From CAYMUR01 sp964393615 (GTDB taxonomy: Bacteria > Planctomycetota > Planctomycetia > Pirellulales > Pirellulaceae), in NCBI GenBank assembly GCA_964393615.1, contig CAYMUR010000059.1, positions 1 through 33,704 on the forward strand: a stretch of DNA of 33,704 nucleotides, read 5' to 3'. The notes under the pieces are model-generated. The model was not told the origin of the DNA and searched no databases. It saw only the letters and a list, made by a program, of their open reading frames with translations. Shown in pieces: positions 16,412 to 24,550 of the stretch. Each line of letters opens with the position of its first letter. Positions within the stretch are counted from its first letter, which is position 1. The position numbers and the translations under genes are program-made.

Positions 16412-16903
16412 TTAGTCGACGTCAGACAAATCGTTTTCGGTAATCAGCATAAATCCTTTGCCGTTTAATGTGTCCAATGCCATTTCGTTGTTATCCACCA
16501 TTAGGGCCACAGCAGGCCGGCCATGAGGACGGAGCAATAATGGATATGCCTGAACAATGTTAACTTCCGCTTGCAGCAAAGCAGTGCAGACCTGTAGCAA
16601 AGGTTGGGGGCCTTCGGGCAGTTCCACGCCGATTAAATCGGTTTCAATCAGCGCCAGACCAGCACGCTCGAGAATCTCACGTCCTTGTTCTGGATGACTT
16701 AACAGAAAGCGAAGAAAAGCACATTCGGTTGAGTCGTGTATCGATAATGAAACGATACGAACATTGCTTCCTTCAAATCGCCGGACTACTTCTAACAGTT
16801 GTCCCACTCGGTTTTCCAGGAATACGGTGAATTGTCGCAATGCTGGATAATTATGACCTCTTGCCGTCGAATATTCCGTGTCAGCTCCTTCACCAATGCT
16901 CAT
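16412..16903 (-). CDS. Tandem ACT-domain protein
   Basis: 163 residues with two ACT domains: ALRQFTVFLENRVGQLLEVV starts the first (about 20-90; the LxNRxGxLxxVxxxF pattern is the ligand-binding turn), and PQPLLQVCTALLQAEVNIVQ, then AYPLLLRPHGRPAVALMVDN, the second. ACT domains bind amino acids and regulate enzymes. No catalytic domain is attached, so this is a stand-alone sensor, reminiscent of acetolactate synthase small subunits but not clearly one. AGGA seven bases before ATG supports the start. The stop lies 19 bp before the zinc-ribbon gene. No operator was recognised upstream. Confidence 0.8.
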   Translation of the reverse strand: MSIGEGADTEYSTARGHNYPALRQFTVFLENRVGQLLEVVRRFEGSNVRIVSLSIHDSTECAFLRFLLSHPEQGREILERAGLALIETDLIGVELPEGPQPLLQVCTALLQAEVNIVQAYPLLLRPHGRPAVALMVDNNEMALDTLNGKGFMLITENDLSDVD

Positions 16904-17056
16904 GCGATGTCCTGGAAGAATGAAGCGATGTACTAGTGTGTCAAATGATCTGAGTGGGGTGCGAAAAAAACGTTGTTTTGTTATGAGACATCAGGAAATA
17001 CTTCCGTTTCGCATGGCCAGACATTCAGCAAGTAAAGCGAAATCTGGTTGTGCCAC

Positions 17057-17070
17057 TTGTGGTACCACAA
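17057..17070. repeat. Perfect 14-bp palindrome
   Basis: TTGTGGTACCACAA is identical on both strands. It lies in the divergent intergenic region, about 150 bp from the ACT gene, and could be an operator. Confidence 0.8.
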
Positions 17071-17117
17071 TCACGAAAAGGTAGTGTATTCCGTGAAATT
17101 TCCTGCGAACGACTAAA

Positions 17118-17161
17118 TTGTAGGGAACGTATTTTGTAGGGAACGTATTGTAGGGAACGAT
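17118..17161. repeat. Short direct repeat, three copies
   Basis: TTGTAGGGAACGTAT occurs at 17118-17132 and 17134-17148, and a variant TGTAGGGAACGAT at 17149-17161. Spacing is about 16 bp. No terminal inverted repeats or coding content. Confidence 0.85.
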
Positions 17162-17583
17162 ACCTGGCAGTCGTTCAATTAGTGGAACCGTGCCGCTCGG
17201 TAACAACTTATCTTGGCATGGAAACGAAAACTACAGTAATTCACTATACGGGTCCTGGTTTCCGGCGTCAATGTGCCCCCTGGTGTACGGCGGCGAAAGC
17301 ACAGTTTTCAGCCAGGGATTCATCACAGCAAGTAAAATCCAGAGGAAACCACCGAAAGAAGTAAGCCATGACATGATTTTTGTTGGGTAGGCAACATTCG
17401 TGACGACAAACCGGAAAAAAAGTAGATGAAAATTGAAGTGAAAACTATTTTTTTAGTTCGATGTGAATGACATATCATTTATGAAAGGTGTTGCTTGTGC
17501 GCAGGCTGGTACCGTGTTACTTTGTCAAACTTCCTTGGATTTTGAGACAACGTTTGAAACGTACAGCAAGCCATTGAGCCAAT

Positions 17584-17976
17584 ATGTTGCGACAACATAC
17601 TATTCAGATTCGAGTGCGATATCAAGAAACGGATGCCCAAGGTCGTGTTCATCATGCGAACTATCTGAATTATTTCGAGATGGGCCGTATCGAATTACTG
17701 CGGGCTTGTGGTTTGAGTTATCGAGAGTTTGAAGAACGAGGTTGGATGTTAGTCGTTTCTCAGGTCCAATGCCGATACCTGATGCCAGCCTATTATGACG
17801 ATTTGGTAACTCTTACCACGGCTACAGTCCGAGCCAAACGTGCCCGGATTGAGCATGCCTATCGTGTGATGCGCGAGGGAGAGTTGTTGGCGGAAGGTAG
17901 CAGTACCATCGCTTGTATTGACCGTGAAGGACGTGTTTGCCGGATTCCCCAAGAACTGTTCATTGCAGACGACTGA
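17584..17976 (+). CDS. Hotdog-fold acyl-CoA thioesterase (YbgC/4HBT family)
   Basis: 130 residues. The N-terminal motif RVRYQETDAQGRVHHANYLN, then YFEMGRIELLRACGLSYREF, is the classical YbgC/FadM signature, including the catalytic Asp in ETDAQG and the HANYL turn before the central helix. The second half VVSQVQCRYLMPAYYDDLVT, then LTTATVRAKRARIEHAYRVM, completes the hotdog sheet. Such enzymes release CoA from short or aromatic acyl-CoA in the cytoplasm; the exact substrate is unknown. The gene stands alone between divergent genes. No strong ribosome binding site is present; the N-terminal fit decides the start. Confidence 0.9.
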   Translation: MLRQHTIQIRVRYQETDAQGRVHHANYLNYFEMGRIELLRACGLSYREFEERGWMLVVSQVQCRYLMPAYYDDLVTLTTATVRAKRARIEHAYRVMREGELLAEGSSTIACIDREGRVCRIPQELFIADD

Positions 17977-18081
17977 CGGCTAGCGTTTTCTGTTGCAAAG
18001 GTAAGGCCAGTGACGGTTGTCGACCAGGTCTCTCGAACAGGAGTGGTTTCACTTTGAGGTTTTAAGAAAGCAGTATGCTTT

Positions 18082-18714
18082 TCATTTGATGTGGATCAAC
18101 TCGTCATGGATTACCTTGACGATACCTTTTGCTACGATCGCTTTGGGCCCACTGAATTGAGCCACAATCCGTCCATCTCGATTCAGGATTTCGACGTTGT
18201 TGTTCAGGGAATTCATGGCCTCAGGTTCGTTGAGTACCATGAGATCACAACTCTTCCGTTCCATCTTGGTAATGGCCCGAAAGCGGTGGTCTTCGGTTTC
18301 CAAGGCAAATCCGACGAGCCACTGTTTGGATTTTTCGGCACCTAGCGCAGCGACGACATCAGACGTTTCGACGAGGTGAAGTTCCAAAGGGGCCCCAGTT
18401 TTGGCGATTTTATTGGTGGCGACTTTCACAGGTCGATAGTCACACGGAGCGGCCGCGCCAATCAGGCCGTCGCACGATGGAAACAAGTCACGGCACGTGG
18501 CCAGCATCTCTTCAGTTGAGACCACCTCAATGACTTGAGCCTGCTTAGGGTAGACCACATCCACGTTGCCACTGACCACAACGACGTCATGCCCTTGTTC
18601 GAGCATTGCGTCGGCCAATGCAGAGCCCATGCGTCCGCTAGAAGCATTCGTCAGAAAACGAACCGGATCAAGATATTGTCGTGTCGGACCAGATGTAATC
18701 AGGATTCGTGACAT
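18082..18714 (-). CDS. coaB: Phosphopantothenate-cysteine ligase domain protein (CoaB, separate)
   Basis: 210 residues from ATG 18714 (a longer frame begins at 18879 but runs inside coaC). LITSGPTRQYLDPVRFLTNA, then SSGRMGSALADAML, is the CoaB nucleotide signature. AAAPCDYRPVKVATNKIAKT carries the acidic and basic residues of the substrate loop, and VGFALETED follows. It ligates phosphopantothenate with cysteine, using CTP in bacteria, to make the substrate of CoaC. In most bacteria both activities sit in one CoaBC chain of about 400 residues with the decarboxylase first; here they are two proteins in the same order, with a 16-bp overlap in different frames. Splitting by sequencing error is possible but both termini look natural. 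Confidence 0.88.
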   Translation of the reverse strand: MSRILITSGPTRQYLDPVRFLTNASSGRMGSALADAMLEQGHDVVVVSGNVDVVYPKQAQVIEVVSTEEMLATCRDLFPSCDGLIGAAAPCDYRPVKVATNKIAKTGAPLELHLVETSDVVAALGAEKSKQWLVGFALETEDHRFRAITKMERKSCDLMVLNEPEAMNSLNNNVEILNRDGRIVAQFSGPKAIVAKGIVKVIHDELIHIK

Positions 18715-19253
18715 GGTCGATCCAAGATCGCTGTAATGGCACGTAGGATGGTTTCGGCCTCCGCCATACGTCCTGTACCTTGGCGCCGGCAACTGAGCCA
18801 GCCTGTTTCTGGGCCGACGAAGTGAACCCCATCGGCACGCAACGTGGCGACGTTTCGCTGGACCGCTGGTTTTTCCCACATCTCACAGTTCATGGCAGGA
18901 ACAAGAACAGTCGGTCCTGTAAACGTTAAGTAAAGTGTGCTGAGGAGATCGTCGGCCAATCCAGTGGCAGCTTTTGCCAGAAAATTTGCTGTGGCTGGGG
19001 CCACACAGAGTAATTTGGATTTTTCAGATAACTCAATGTGGGCTCCTAGAGGGTGGGACCTGTCAAAGAGATCGTTCACAACCGCTCGACCAGTCAAGGC
19101 TTGAAAAGATGCTTCTCCGACAAACCTGCCTGCCGACTGACTCATTACTACCGTGACCCGGGCTCCTGATTGAATTAACTGGCTGACAAGTGTGGCGGAC
19201 TTGTAAGCAGCCACACCTCCTGCGATTCCGACAACCAGTTCGCACTTGTTCAT
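18699..19253 (-). CDS. coaC: Phosphopantothenoylcysteine decarboxylase (CoaC, separate)
   Basis: 184 residues, HFCD flavoprotein family. GIAGGVAAYKSATLVSQL opens the Rossmann-like fold that binds FMN. The catalytic His lies in GAHIELSEKS, LVPAMNCEMWEKPAVQRNV carries the conserved PAMN and M-W motifs, and GWLSCRRQGTGRMAEAE holds the active-site Cys in the substrate-recognition flap. It decarboxylates phosphopantothenoylcysteine in coenzyme A synthesis. Its ATG overlaps the rpoZ stop by 3 bp (ATGA type), indicating translational coupling, and its end overlaps coaB. The block order gmk-rpoZ-coaC-coaB is a widespread bacterial arrangement. Confidence 0.92.
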   Translation of the reverse strand: MNKCELVVGIAGGVAAYKSATLVSQLIQSGARVTVVMSQSAGRFVGEASFQALTGRAVVNDLFDRSHPLGAHIELSEKSKLLCVAPATANFLAKAATGLADDLLSTLYLTFTGPTVLVPAMNCEMWEKPAVQRNVATLRADGVHFVGPETGWLSCRRQGTGRMAEAETILRAITAILDRPCHES

Positions 19254-19516
19254 AGGCCATCCGGGTCCAGGTCCGCCAGACCACCGCCCGTGGTTTCCAG
19301 TTCACCGGTGACACGGACTTCGTTGGACGAGTCGAGGAAAATCTTGTCCTGGAGGATTTCATGGATCACAATTTGCATTTTGTTTTTGGTGTTCAATTCC
19401 ACCAATGGCCGGCTGCCTTTGTTCAAAGCCACTAGCCGCTTTTGAATCAATGTGGAGAGTTTGAAACGCCCTCCCATTTTGTTCACGATGCTTTCTTCCT
19501 TCAATTCTTCGATCAT
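19250..19516 (-). CDS. rpoZ: RNA polymerase omega subunit
   Basis: 88 residues from ATG 19516, selected because CCGGAG lies seven bases upstream and the family starts here; a longer frame from 19588 adds 24 non-conserved residues. EELKEESIVNKMGGRFKLST, then LIQKRLVALNKGSRP, is the omega core (the K-x-x-R-x-x-x-L and Q-x-R segment). Omega binds the C-terminal tail of beta-prime and helps RNA polymerase assembly; in many bacteria it contributes to ppGpp binding. The C-terminal extension (VRVTGELETTGGGLADLDPD) is longer than in E. coli. It sits between gmk and coaC as in many genomes. Confidence 0.92.
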   Translation of the reverse strand: MIEELKEESIVNKMGGRFKLSTLIQKRLVALNKGSRPLVELNTKNKMQIVIHEILQDKIFLDSSNEVRVTGELETTGGGLADLDPDGL

Positions 19517-19581
19517 CAATTCGCTCCGGTAACCGACAAAAAATGATAAAAGGTTGATCTGTGACAGAGAATGATCATTCA

Positions 19582-20157
19582 CTAACAATAATTTTTAAGG
19601 ATGAGACATAACTCATCGGCAGTCGTGTTTACATCTTCGTTGATTATATTGTGTTGGTAGCGATCGGCATATTGTAACTCCTGGCGGGCTACTTCCAGGC
19701 GGCGTTGGATTGCTTCTTCCGATTCCGTACCACGCCCTCGCAATCGGCGTTCTAACTCTACCAGCGATCCCGGTCCTATAAAGATCGTAATGGCATCACT
19801 ATGTTTTTCGAGAACCTTTAACGCACCGACAACGTCAATCTCTAAGATTACCCAATTTCCTGCTCGCAGGCTAGTCGTGACAGGTTCTGCTAATGTTCCA
19901 TAATGGTGCCCCCTGCCGAATACCTCGCAATTCTCGAGAAAACCCTGCTGCTGTTGCCGAGCCTGGAATTCTGACGGACTGAGAAAAAAATAGTCGACGC
20001 CGTGCTTTTCACCCTGTCGTGGTGGGCGGGTGGTGGCTGAGATGCTTAACTCCAGCGGTAGGCTGCAGCGTTCGAGTAAAGTGCGGACCACTGTTGTTTT
20101 TCCAGTGCCTGAGGGGCCTGAAATTACTACGAGCCGTCCTGTCGCTGAATTGTTCAT
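19582..20157 (-). CDS. gmk: Guanylate kinase
   Basis: Phosphorylates GMP to GDP with ATP. 191 residues from ATG 20157, which places LVVISGPSGTGKTTVVRTLL (the P-loop) at the usual distance from the N-terminus; the frame from 20250 adds 31 unsupported residues. SISATTRPPRQGEKHGVDYF is the GMP-binding segment, VILEIDVVGALKV the Walker B-like part, and RLRGRGTESEEAIQRRL the lid region. The upstream sequence GTTGAG is a weak ribosome binding site. The gene follows yicC at 326 bp and precedes rpoZ at 65 bp. Confidence 0.95.
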   Translation of the reverse strand: MNNSATGRLVVISGPSGTGKTTVVRTLLERCSLPLELSISATTRPPRQGEKHGVDYFFLSPSEFQARQQQQGFLENCEVFGRGHHYGTLAEPVTTSLRAGNWVILEIDVVGALKVLEKHSDAITIFIGPGSLVELERRLRGRGTESEEAIQRRLEVARQELQYADRYQHNIINEDVNTTADELCLILKNYC

Positions 20158-20483
20158 CTCAACGCGTAACAAGTGTGTGGGGAGTGGCTGCGCCAGCAAA
20201 TTGATAAAAGTTTGTGGTTCTAAACGGCATTGAGTGTTTTGTCTCTCCAAATTGCATGCCCAAGCCCGGCACCAGTTTATTTAGCTCATGGAAAATATTA
20301 AGTAAACCAGGGGCTGTACGAACTTGTTGGTGAATTCCGTGAGATAGAAATTGCAAAACGAATTTAGTCTGGAAATTGCAGCTTGTCACACGGAGAAAAT
20401 TTTGGGTCGTATTCGGACGATGCCTAGTATGCCGGCCAGCTCTGTTTACGGTTGACTAGTTTCTTGAAACGGGCGGCAGTCAA
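20158..20483. other. Intergenic between yicC and gmk
   Basis: No gene and no clear structure seen. It is longer than usual for this pair, so gmk may have its own promoter here. Confidence 0.45.
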
Positions 20484-21365
20484 CTATTCTACATTTTGAA
20501 CCATTTCGCGTATTCGTTCGATAGCGGCTTTGATTTCAATGATGTGTTTGGCAATTTTTGAGTCGTTTGCCTTGGATCCAATCGTGTTAGCTTCACGAAA
20601 CATTTCCTGTGTCAAAAAATCCAGTTTGCGTCCGACTCCATGCGATGTTTTTAACATGCCAAGAAACTGCTCTACGTGGCTTTTTAACCGTACAATTTCT
20701 TCGGAGATGTCGCAGCGTTCCGCAAATAAACCTACCTCTCGGGCCACGTCCGACGCCTCTACCGTAACGTCATAGTCAACCAGTAGCTTCTGCATGCGCT
20801 CCGTTAATCGGGTCTGATAATGTTCCACTACAATGTCAGCACGACCATCGATCGTCTCGATGTGTTCCGAGATAGTCTGACAATTTGTTAACAAATCTGT
20901 AGCCATTGCCTGTCCTTCGTCGCTACGCATTTTGCTTAGGTTTTCTAATGCCTCCCGTAAAACCGATTCAATCAACGGCCAATATTCTGAAGCGTGTTGG
21001 TTCTGTTCCTCTTGACTATCCACAACTCCCGGTAGTGTAAGCAAGGCATCCAGTCGAATTGGAATACCTTCGGAATTCATTTTGAGCTTATCGAGTTGTT
21101 CATAATAGCTCAGAAGCACTTGGTTGTTGATGTGATAATCTGCTGACGAGGATTGTCGGTCAATCCGCAAGGTTAGCTGTACCGTTCCACGTTGAATACG
21201 TGTTTTCAAAACACTTTCAATCCGTGGCTCAAGAGAAAGGAAGCCTTCCGGTGCTCGTAAATTGAGCTTTAAATAACGACTATTGATGCTTTTTAGCTCG
21301 ACCGTTATGGCGACTTCGTCACCCTGGCCGTGCGCTTCTCCAAAACCAGTCATGCTCAGTAACAC
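20484..21365 (-). CDS. yicC: YicC-family endoribonuclease
   Basis: 293 residues, family length. The N-terminus LLSMTGFGEAHGQGDEVAIT, then VELKSINSRYLKLNLRAP, and the C-terminus VGRKLDFLTQEMFREANTIG, then SKANDSKIAKHIIEIKAAIE, are the two conserved blocks of the YicC/YloC family. Members are endoribonucleases implicated in small-RNA turnover. The GTG start at 21365 has GAGGA seven bases upstream; ATG at 21353 is an alternative. Association with gmk is widespread in bacteria. Confidence 0.93.
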   Translation of the reverse strand: MLLSMTGFGEAHGQGDEVAITVELKSINSRYLKLNLRAPEGFLSLEPRIESVLKTRIQRGTVQLTLRIDRQSSSADYHINNQVLLSYYEQLDKLKMNSEGIPIRLDALLTLPGVVDSQEEQNQHASEYWPLIESVLREALENLSKMRSDEGQAMATDLLTNCQTISEHIETIDGRADIVVEHYQTRLTERMQKLLVDYDVTVEASDVAREVGLFAERCDISEEIVRLKSHVEQFLGMLKTSHGVGRKLDFLTQEMFREANTIGSKANDSKIAKHIIEIKAAIERIREMVQNVE

Positions 21366-21689
21366 AATGGTGTCCTCTGCGAAGATGACAAAAGGGTGAC
21401 TTAGGAAAACGAGTGTTTACTGAAAGTGTTTACGGAAAAGGTCAACCTTTGAAAACAAGGGCACGATGAGAGTGGATGTTTGTCTGGCGTTCATACTATT
21501 TCACGAAAAGGGCATATTGTCTCTAGTCGTTACAGTTGCTCTCAAAACCGGTGCGGTACAGGGACATGCGGTACAGGGACATGCGGTACAGGGACATGCG
21601 GTACAGGGACATACTGCCTATTGGAGTTGGATTGGCTACCGGCTTGGACCGTGGCAGAAGATGCCGTTTTTGTTAGTACTTGTTGTGAG
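21366..21689. other. Intergenic with a 15-bp tandem repeat
   Basis: Between secG and yicC (both minus). Holds the minisatellite at 21553-21612 and no gene. A plus-strand frame covering 21466-22113 is antisense to secG and carries no domain. Confidence 0.55.
21553..21612. repeat. 15-bp tandem repeat, 4 exact copies
   Basis: GCGGTACAGGGACAT is repeated four times without change at 21553, 21568, 21583 and 21598. It lies about 190 bp upstream of yicC and just downstream of secG. Confidence 0.95.
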
Positions 21690-22067
21690 TTATGGTGATG
21701 CGTCGGGTTCCGTGCCGTCAGGTTCAGACGCAGGGCCTGGCTCGGTATCGTTGTTCAGAGGGTCAGAGGCTGAAGTCGCTTCGTTATTCCCAGTGATATC
21801 AAGTTTGCTGGATTTTTTGCCAAAGTTCCAAACCCCAGCCAAGCAGAGTATAATCCAGAATGATGCGGCGACAACTGTTATTTTGGTGAAGGTATCGCCA
21901 GCCTTGGCCCCAAATGCGCTTTGCCCTCCCATACCACCTAATGCTCCTGCCAGCCCACCTCCTCGTCCTCGCTGGACGAGTACGAGGAGAATCACGAACA
22001 GGGAGGTGAAAGACATCAGGATGCCGAACACATATTGCCATACGTCAGCAAACAATACTGGAAACAT
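21690..22067 (-). CDS. secG: SecG, preprotein translocase subunit
   Basis: 125 residues. Two hydrophobic segments (YVFGILMSFTSLFVILLVLV; ITVVAASFWIILCLAGVWNF) flank the conserved cytoplasmic loop QRGRGGGLAGALGGMGGQSA, which is diagnostic for SecG. SecG assists SecYE in export across the cytoplasmic membrane. The tail of about 45 residues (DPLNNDTEPGPASEPDGTEP) is acidic and rich in Pro and Asp, longer than in E. coli. GAGGAA seven bases before the ATG supports the start. It follows tpiA by 77 bp, as in many genomes. Confidence 0.93.
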   Translation of the reverse strand: MFPVLFADVWQYVFGILMSFTSLFVILLVLVQRGRGGGLAGALGGMGGQSAFGAKAGDTFTKITVVAASFWIILCLAGVWNFGKKSSKLDITGNNEATSASDPLNNDTEPGPASEPDGTEPDASP

Positions 22068-22144
22068 GAATAAATTCCTCCACCGTGCAGGTGTCTGTAG
22101 TCTAGGAACGTAAATCCAAAAATGACTGCGATGGCAGTCAGAAC

Positions 22145-22915
22145 TTATGTATTTTCTGTTGTTGCGATACCAAGAAACGACGTGGCATTCAACGAAGCCC
22201 CTCCGACCAAGGCTCCGTCAATATCGGCACATCCGAGTAATTCACTGGCATTATCCGGTTTGACGCTGCCACCGTATTCAATGCGCACAGCTTCACTGAT
22301 GTCAGTATTGTAGCGACTGGCAATCATTTTGCGAAGGTCGGAGTGGACCGCCGCGGCTTCTACCGGTGTGGCTACTTTTCCAGTGCCAATGGCCCATACC
22401 GGTTCATAGGCAATGACGGTCGAAACCATTTGGTCCTCGCTCAGACCACCTAGTGATCCTTCAAATTGTGTTCGGATGGTTGCCATGGTGGTTCCGGCTT
22501 GCCGTTGGTCTAGCGTTTCCCCGACACAAACAATAGGCGTTAGCTGAGCGGAATGCGCTGCCAGTACTTTGTGCCGAATTTCGTCGTCTGTTTCTCCCAT
22601 AATGTGACGCCGTTCGCTGTGGCCCAGAATCACGAACTGACAGCCCAAATCGCGCAACATGTGGGCACTGATTTCACCAGTAAAAGGTCCGTCATCTGCG
22701 TGGTACATGTCCTGTGCGCCTAGAGCGATGTTGGAGCCACGAAGCACCTGTCCGACTGTCTCCAGATAAACAAATGGAGGGCAGATGGCCCAATCAACCT
22801 GGTTCAGGTGACTGGCAGGTTCAACGAGTTCTTCGGTTAACGCCACAGACTGTTGACGATTCAAATTCATTTTCCAATTGCCGATAATCAATAGACGGCG
22901 AGTGGCTGCTGTCAT
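22145..22915 (-). CDS. tpiA: Triose-phosphate isomerase
   Basis: Interconverts dihydroxyacetone phosphate and glyceraldehyde 3-phosphate. 256 residues from ATG 22915, with GGGGAA five bases upstream; a TTG at 22918 adds one residue only. Catalytic residues are seen in LIIGNWKMNLN (Asn and Lys), FVILGHSERRHIMGE (His) and VIAYEPVWAIGTGKVATP (Glu, with loop 6). IEYGGSVKPDNASELL and DGALVGGASL form the phosphate-binding end of the barrel. It leads the tpiA-secG-yicC-gmk-rpoZ-coaC-coaB series and lies 182 bp after pheA. Confidence 0.97.
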   Translation of the reverse strand: MTAATRRLLIIGNWKMNLNRQQSVALTEELVEPASHLNQVDWAICPPFVYLETVGQVLRGSNIALGAQDMYHADDGPFTGEISAHMLRDLGCQFVILGHSERRHIMGETDDEIRHKVLAAHSAQLTPIVCVGETLDQRQAGTTMATIRTQFEGSLGGLSEDQMVSTVIAYEPVWAIGTGKVATPVEAAAVHSDLRKMIASRYNTDISEAVRIEYGGSVKPDNASELLGCADIDGALVGGASLNATSFLGIATTENT

Positions 22916-23097
22916 CAAATTTCCCCAAACTAATATTCAAAAAAAGTGTTTTAGAGAATCCTCAAAATATTGACAAATCCTGTGAATCGGTAGCAATAAA
23001 TGTCACATGCTTGAGCCAGAAACTGTATAGCAACCCACCAGCCTGAGAATTACCAACTGTTTACCTGGCCCTTGCTCTTTACCGTTGCTGCTCTACC

Positions 23098-24228
23098 CTA
23101 TCCTACCGGTTCCTTGTCCTGGTAGGCACCTAATACTTCAAGCCGCACTATTTTGTTTTCCAGTGAACCAAGTGCTCGTCGAACTTTGACGGATGTAGGG
23201 TGTCCTTCAAACTCTACGAAAAAGATATATTCGTTGACGCCACCAGGTCGAGGAAACGATTCAATCCAGGTGAGGTTAAGCTTGCTTCGTTTGAATACAG
23301 TCATCACGTCTGCCAATGCTCCTGGTTCATGGGAAACCTCGAACATAAGTGCAGTTTTGTCATCTCCTGTACGTGTTCCGAGGGTACCCCCGATTACTGC
23401 AAATCGTGTGATGTTATTTTGGTTGTCTTCGATCGCGGACGCGATGACTTCCAGGCCATAGTGACTACCTGCCTGGCGGCTGGCGATTGCGGCAACACCC
23501 TTCTCAGAAGCGGCTAATTCGGCCGCCGCTGCTGTACTGGCAATTTCGACGATACAGGCTTGCGGCAAGTGCTTTGCGAGCCAGTTGCGACATTGAGAAA
23601 TCGCTTGGGGTTTGCTGTAAACATTACGGATCTCCGCCCGCTTGCATTTGCCGAGCAAGTGATGATGGATTCGTAAACGGACTTGCCCACAGATTTTTAA
23701 CGGGACGCGGGTAAACATATCCAGTGTATCGACGACGCGCCCGTCGGTTGAATTTTCTAAGGGTACTAGCCCCTGATCGACTTGGCTGCCTTGAACTTCT
23801 TCGAACACAGCAGCGATCGTCGACACGGGTACCAGTTCTGTGCTCTCACCGAAATGTTGGACAGCTGCCAGATGGCTGAAACTGTAGGGAGGACCCAAGT
23901 AGGCTGCTTTAACCGGTGAGACCAATGCCCGTGTGCCACTGAACAGTTCACGAAATGTTGATTGCAGTGAAGTTTCTTCAAGTGGCCCATTCGTTTTTAG
24001 TATGTCCCCTAAAACTTTTTGTACATTGCTGGCATCACAAGCCTGCAAAGCGTCGACTCCGGATGTTTCATTCAGCTGCTGCACCAGCTGCGCACGTTCC
24101 TGAAATAACTCTACCAAGGTGCGATCGAGACGTTGGAGCTTGCCGCGCAATTGACCGGCGGTGGGCTTGCGAGGTGAACCCGTCAAGGGTTTTTGGGTCG
24201 ATTTTTTTGTAGACTTCTTTTTCGACAC
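23098..24228 (-). CDS. pheA: Bifunctional chorismate mutase / prephenate dehydratase (P-protein)
   Basis: 376 residues in three parts. A Lys- and Ser-rich extension (1-25) is followed by a chorismate-mutase-like helical domain (about 26-105; LRGKLQRLDRTLVELFQERA). The dehydratase domain starts at VKAAYLGPPYSFSHLAAVQH and has PLENSTDGRVVDTLDMF and the catalytic TRF in DNQNNITRFAVIGG. The ACT domain (HEPGALADVMTVF; the ESFPRPGG motif near the end) senses phenylalanine. It converts chorismate via prephenate to phenylpyruvate. The start is GTG 24228, with no convincing ribosome binding site, and a later start is possible. Divergent from dnaK. Confidence 0.92.
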   Translation of the reverse strand: MSKKKSTKKSTQKPLTGSPRKPTAGQLRGKLQRLDRTLVELFQERAQLVQQLNETSGVDALQACDASNVQKVLGDILKTNGPLEETSLQSTFRELFSGTRALVSPVKAAYLGPPYSFSHLAAVQHFGESTELVPVSTIAAVFEEVQGSQVDQGLVPLENSTDGRVVDTLDMFTRVPLKICGQVRLRIHHHLLGKCKRAEIRNVYSKPQAISQCRNWLAKHLPQACIVEIASTAAAAELAASEKGVAAIASRQAGSHYGLEVIASAIEDNQNNITRFAVIGGTLGTRTGDDKTALMFEVSHEPGALADVMTVFKRSKLNLTWIESFPRPGGVNEYIFFVEFEGHPTSVKVRRALGSLENKIVRLEVLGAYQDKEPVG

Positions 24229-24550
24229 GGGCTTGGATATCTGTCAAAATGGCAGTTGACGACAACGGATAGATTATAGCGGTAGTTGGCCTAGGACAGA
24301 ATCCCGTGCCTAAGTCCGTTGCAAAATAAGGATTTATGGAAAATTTACTTCCTTTCGGTCAATCCTGGCATACTCTTTGCTATTAACTGGTAGCACGGGA
24401 CTTATCCGCCTTTTATGACGGCGGTAAACGACACGTATACATCCACTTAGGTTCACTGAGAATCCAACGAACCACGCTGCCAACGGTGATTACCGAAAAG
24501 CATTACGGTAAGCGGCTGGACGGCGGAATGCATTGAAAAGGGAGAGAATA
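24229..24550. other. Divergent pheA-dnaK upstream region
   Basis: No gene. Two small hairpins: CCGCC/GGCGG at 24406-24410/24420-24424, and TTACCG/CGGTAA at 24490-24495/24506-24511, the latter ending 39 bp before the dnaK ATG. I looked for a CIRCE (TTAGCACTC-N9-GAGTGCTAA) and see none. No sigma-32-type promoter is convincing. Confidence 0.5.

Larger units (their letters stand above)
16904..17583. other. Intergenic with a palindrome and short direct repeats
   Basis: No gene supported; open frames here lack any recognisable pattern. It contains the palindrome 17057-17070 and three copies of TTGTAGGGAACGTAT-like sequence at 17118-17161. The flanking genes are divergent (ACT gene minus, thioesterase plus), so promoters for both should be here. 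Confidence 0.55.

Noticed and set aside
21466..22113. Plus-strand frame of 215 codons
   Set aside because: It is antisense to secG over most of its length and its only repeated feature is the 15-bp minisatellite.
24229..24550. CIRCE heat-shock operator upstream of dnaK
   Set aside because: Neither half-site nor the nine-base spacer is present.
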